Positions 31,917-32,248 of a stretch of DNA of 32,248 nt are shown here, piece by piece. The position numbers and the translations under genes were made by a program. The stretch is taken from the NCBI GenBank assembly GCA_902489575.1, contig CABUAQ010000012.1, positions 1 to 32,248 on the forward strand. Reading direction: 5' to 3'. The stretch's first letter is position 1. Every line of letters begins with the position of its first letter. The notes under the pieces are model-generated. The model had not been told where the DNA came from. It was given only the letters and a program-made list of their open reading frames with translations, and searched no databases. The DNA comes from an uncultured bacterium. Lineage in GTDB: Bacteria > Cyanobacteriota > Vampirovibrionia > Gastranaerophilales > Gastranaerophilaceae.

Positions 31917-31948
31917 TGGTGGAGACAATAGAAGTCGAAATAATGTCC
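31917..31948 (-). pseudogene. ssrA: Orphan 3' end of tmRNA (ssrA) with broken T-stem
   Basis: Read on the minus strand the segment is GGAC, five bases, TTCGACT, five bases, TGTCTCC, ACCA. That is the T-arm, acceptor strand and CCA of a bacterial tmRNA; it resembles the Bacillus subtilis end I recall (GGAC-N5-TTCGACT-N5-CGTCTCCACCA). The T-stem would pair ATTAT with TCTAT, only two of five pairs, so it cannot fold normally. The 300 bases before it (31949-32248) are AT-rich and show no tag frame ending in Ala-Ala-stop and no GGGGAC...TTCGAC 5' domain. It is either a displaced att-type fragment, or a decayed gene whose 5' part lies past 32248. The 31706-31887 stretch holds no supported gene. Confidence 0.6.
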
Positions 31949-32248
31949 AAGGTTTTCCCATTATGTATTTTCTTGTTCTATATTTCAATAATATCAAGTA
32001 ATTTAGCTAGTTTTGTATCCAATTGACACAGTATTTTAAAGCAAAATTTTTACAAAAAATTTGTAAATTTTATTATTTTTATATGTTAAATCAGCATTAA
32101 AACATGTCACAGTTTGCATTTGCATGTCAATTACTCTTGAGAATTAGGTAAAAATACGGACTTTTGGTCTATTCAAGTAATCGTTATAATGTGAATGTTT
32201 TTTAAGATTTACAACAGCTGACTAAAAAATTTAATACAAATATATAGA

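Noticed and set aside
31940..32020. A tRNA ending at the CCA at 31917, with GGATACA (rc near 32000) as the acceptor partner.
   Set aside because: One acceptor mismatch, no D-arm or anticodon arm, and a broken T-stem; the GGAC-TTCGACT-GTCTCCACCA pattern fits tmRNA better.
32049..32067. TTTACAAA/TTTGTAAA inverted repeat near the right end.
   Set aside because: Short and expected by chance in very AT-rich sequence; no nearby gene.
32104..32132. A tmRNA-tag-like minus-strand frame reading Ala-Asn-Ala-Asn-Cys-Asp-Met-Phe-stop.
   Set aside because: It lacks the hydrophobic Ala-Ala type ending and no tmRNA 5' domain accompanies it, so it looks like chance.

Overview
The window looks like chromosome of a non-photosynthetic relative of cyanobacteria, most likely a gut Vampirovibrionia/Melainabacteria (Gastranaerophilales). 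The grounds are: low G+C; a Ycf45-type ATPase with an R3H tail, typical of Cyanobacteriota; a Gram-negative envelope gene (GT9 heptosyltransferase-like); many short class-III-leader pilins; and an N-terminal family (MGLAASQARLL...) that I associate with these organisms. The assignment rests on recognition without a search.

Layout. 68-775: a lone plus-strand pilin-like gene. 839-2521: PPi-dependent phosphofructokinase (minus). 2671-14215: a dense run of twelve minus-strand genes, often overlapping: murC, murB, ddl, ftsQ-like, polyprenyl diphosphate synthase, lepB, rsmD, a GT9 glycosyltransferase, a GGDEF/degenerate HD-GYP protein, thiL, ispD and a small unknown. These join peptidoglycan precursor synthesis, division, isoprenoid carrier supply, secretion and signalling; ftsA and ftsZ do not follow ftsQ here. 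14361-15560: two related GNAT-like proteins. 15611-19707: leuS, a small helical protein and a ROK glucokinase. 19893-21596: a large unknown protein with a flagellar-like C-terminal helix behind a sigma-28-like promoter. 21634-25346: an orphan DNA methyltransferase, mutL and tpiA. 25419-28202: a four-gene pilin operon with a near-consensus promoter. 28391-30007: the Ycf45-like ATPase, ending in a long hairpin. 30413-31705: a coiled-coil protein of unknown role. 31706-32248: no protein gene, but a minus-strand copy of the 3' end of tmRNA followed by its own terminator.

How it fits together. Glucokinase, PPi-PFK and TIM outline PPi-saving fermentative glycolysis. IspD and the polyprenyl synthase feed the lipid carrier used with the Mur/Ddl products. 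LepB, the pilins and the 567-residue protein point to an active cell surface. The most unusual items are the orphan tmRNA 3' end with a broken T-stem (a possible integration scar), the 567-residue protein with its promoter, the pilin array, and the tandem GNAT-like pair. No CRISPR array, transposase, integrase or complete tRNA was seen.
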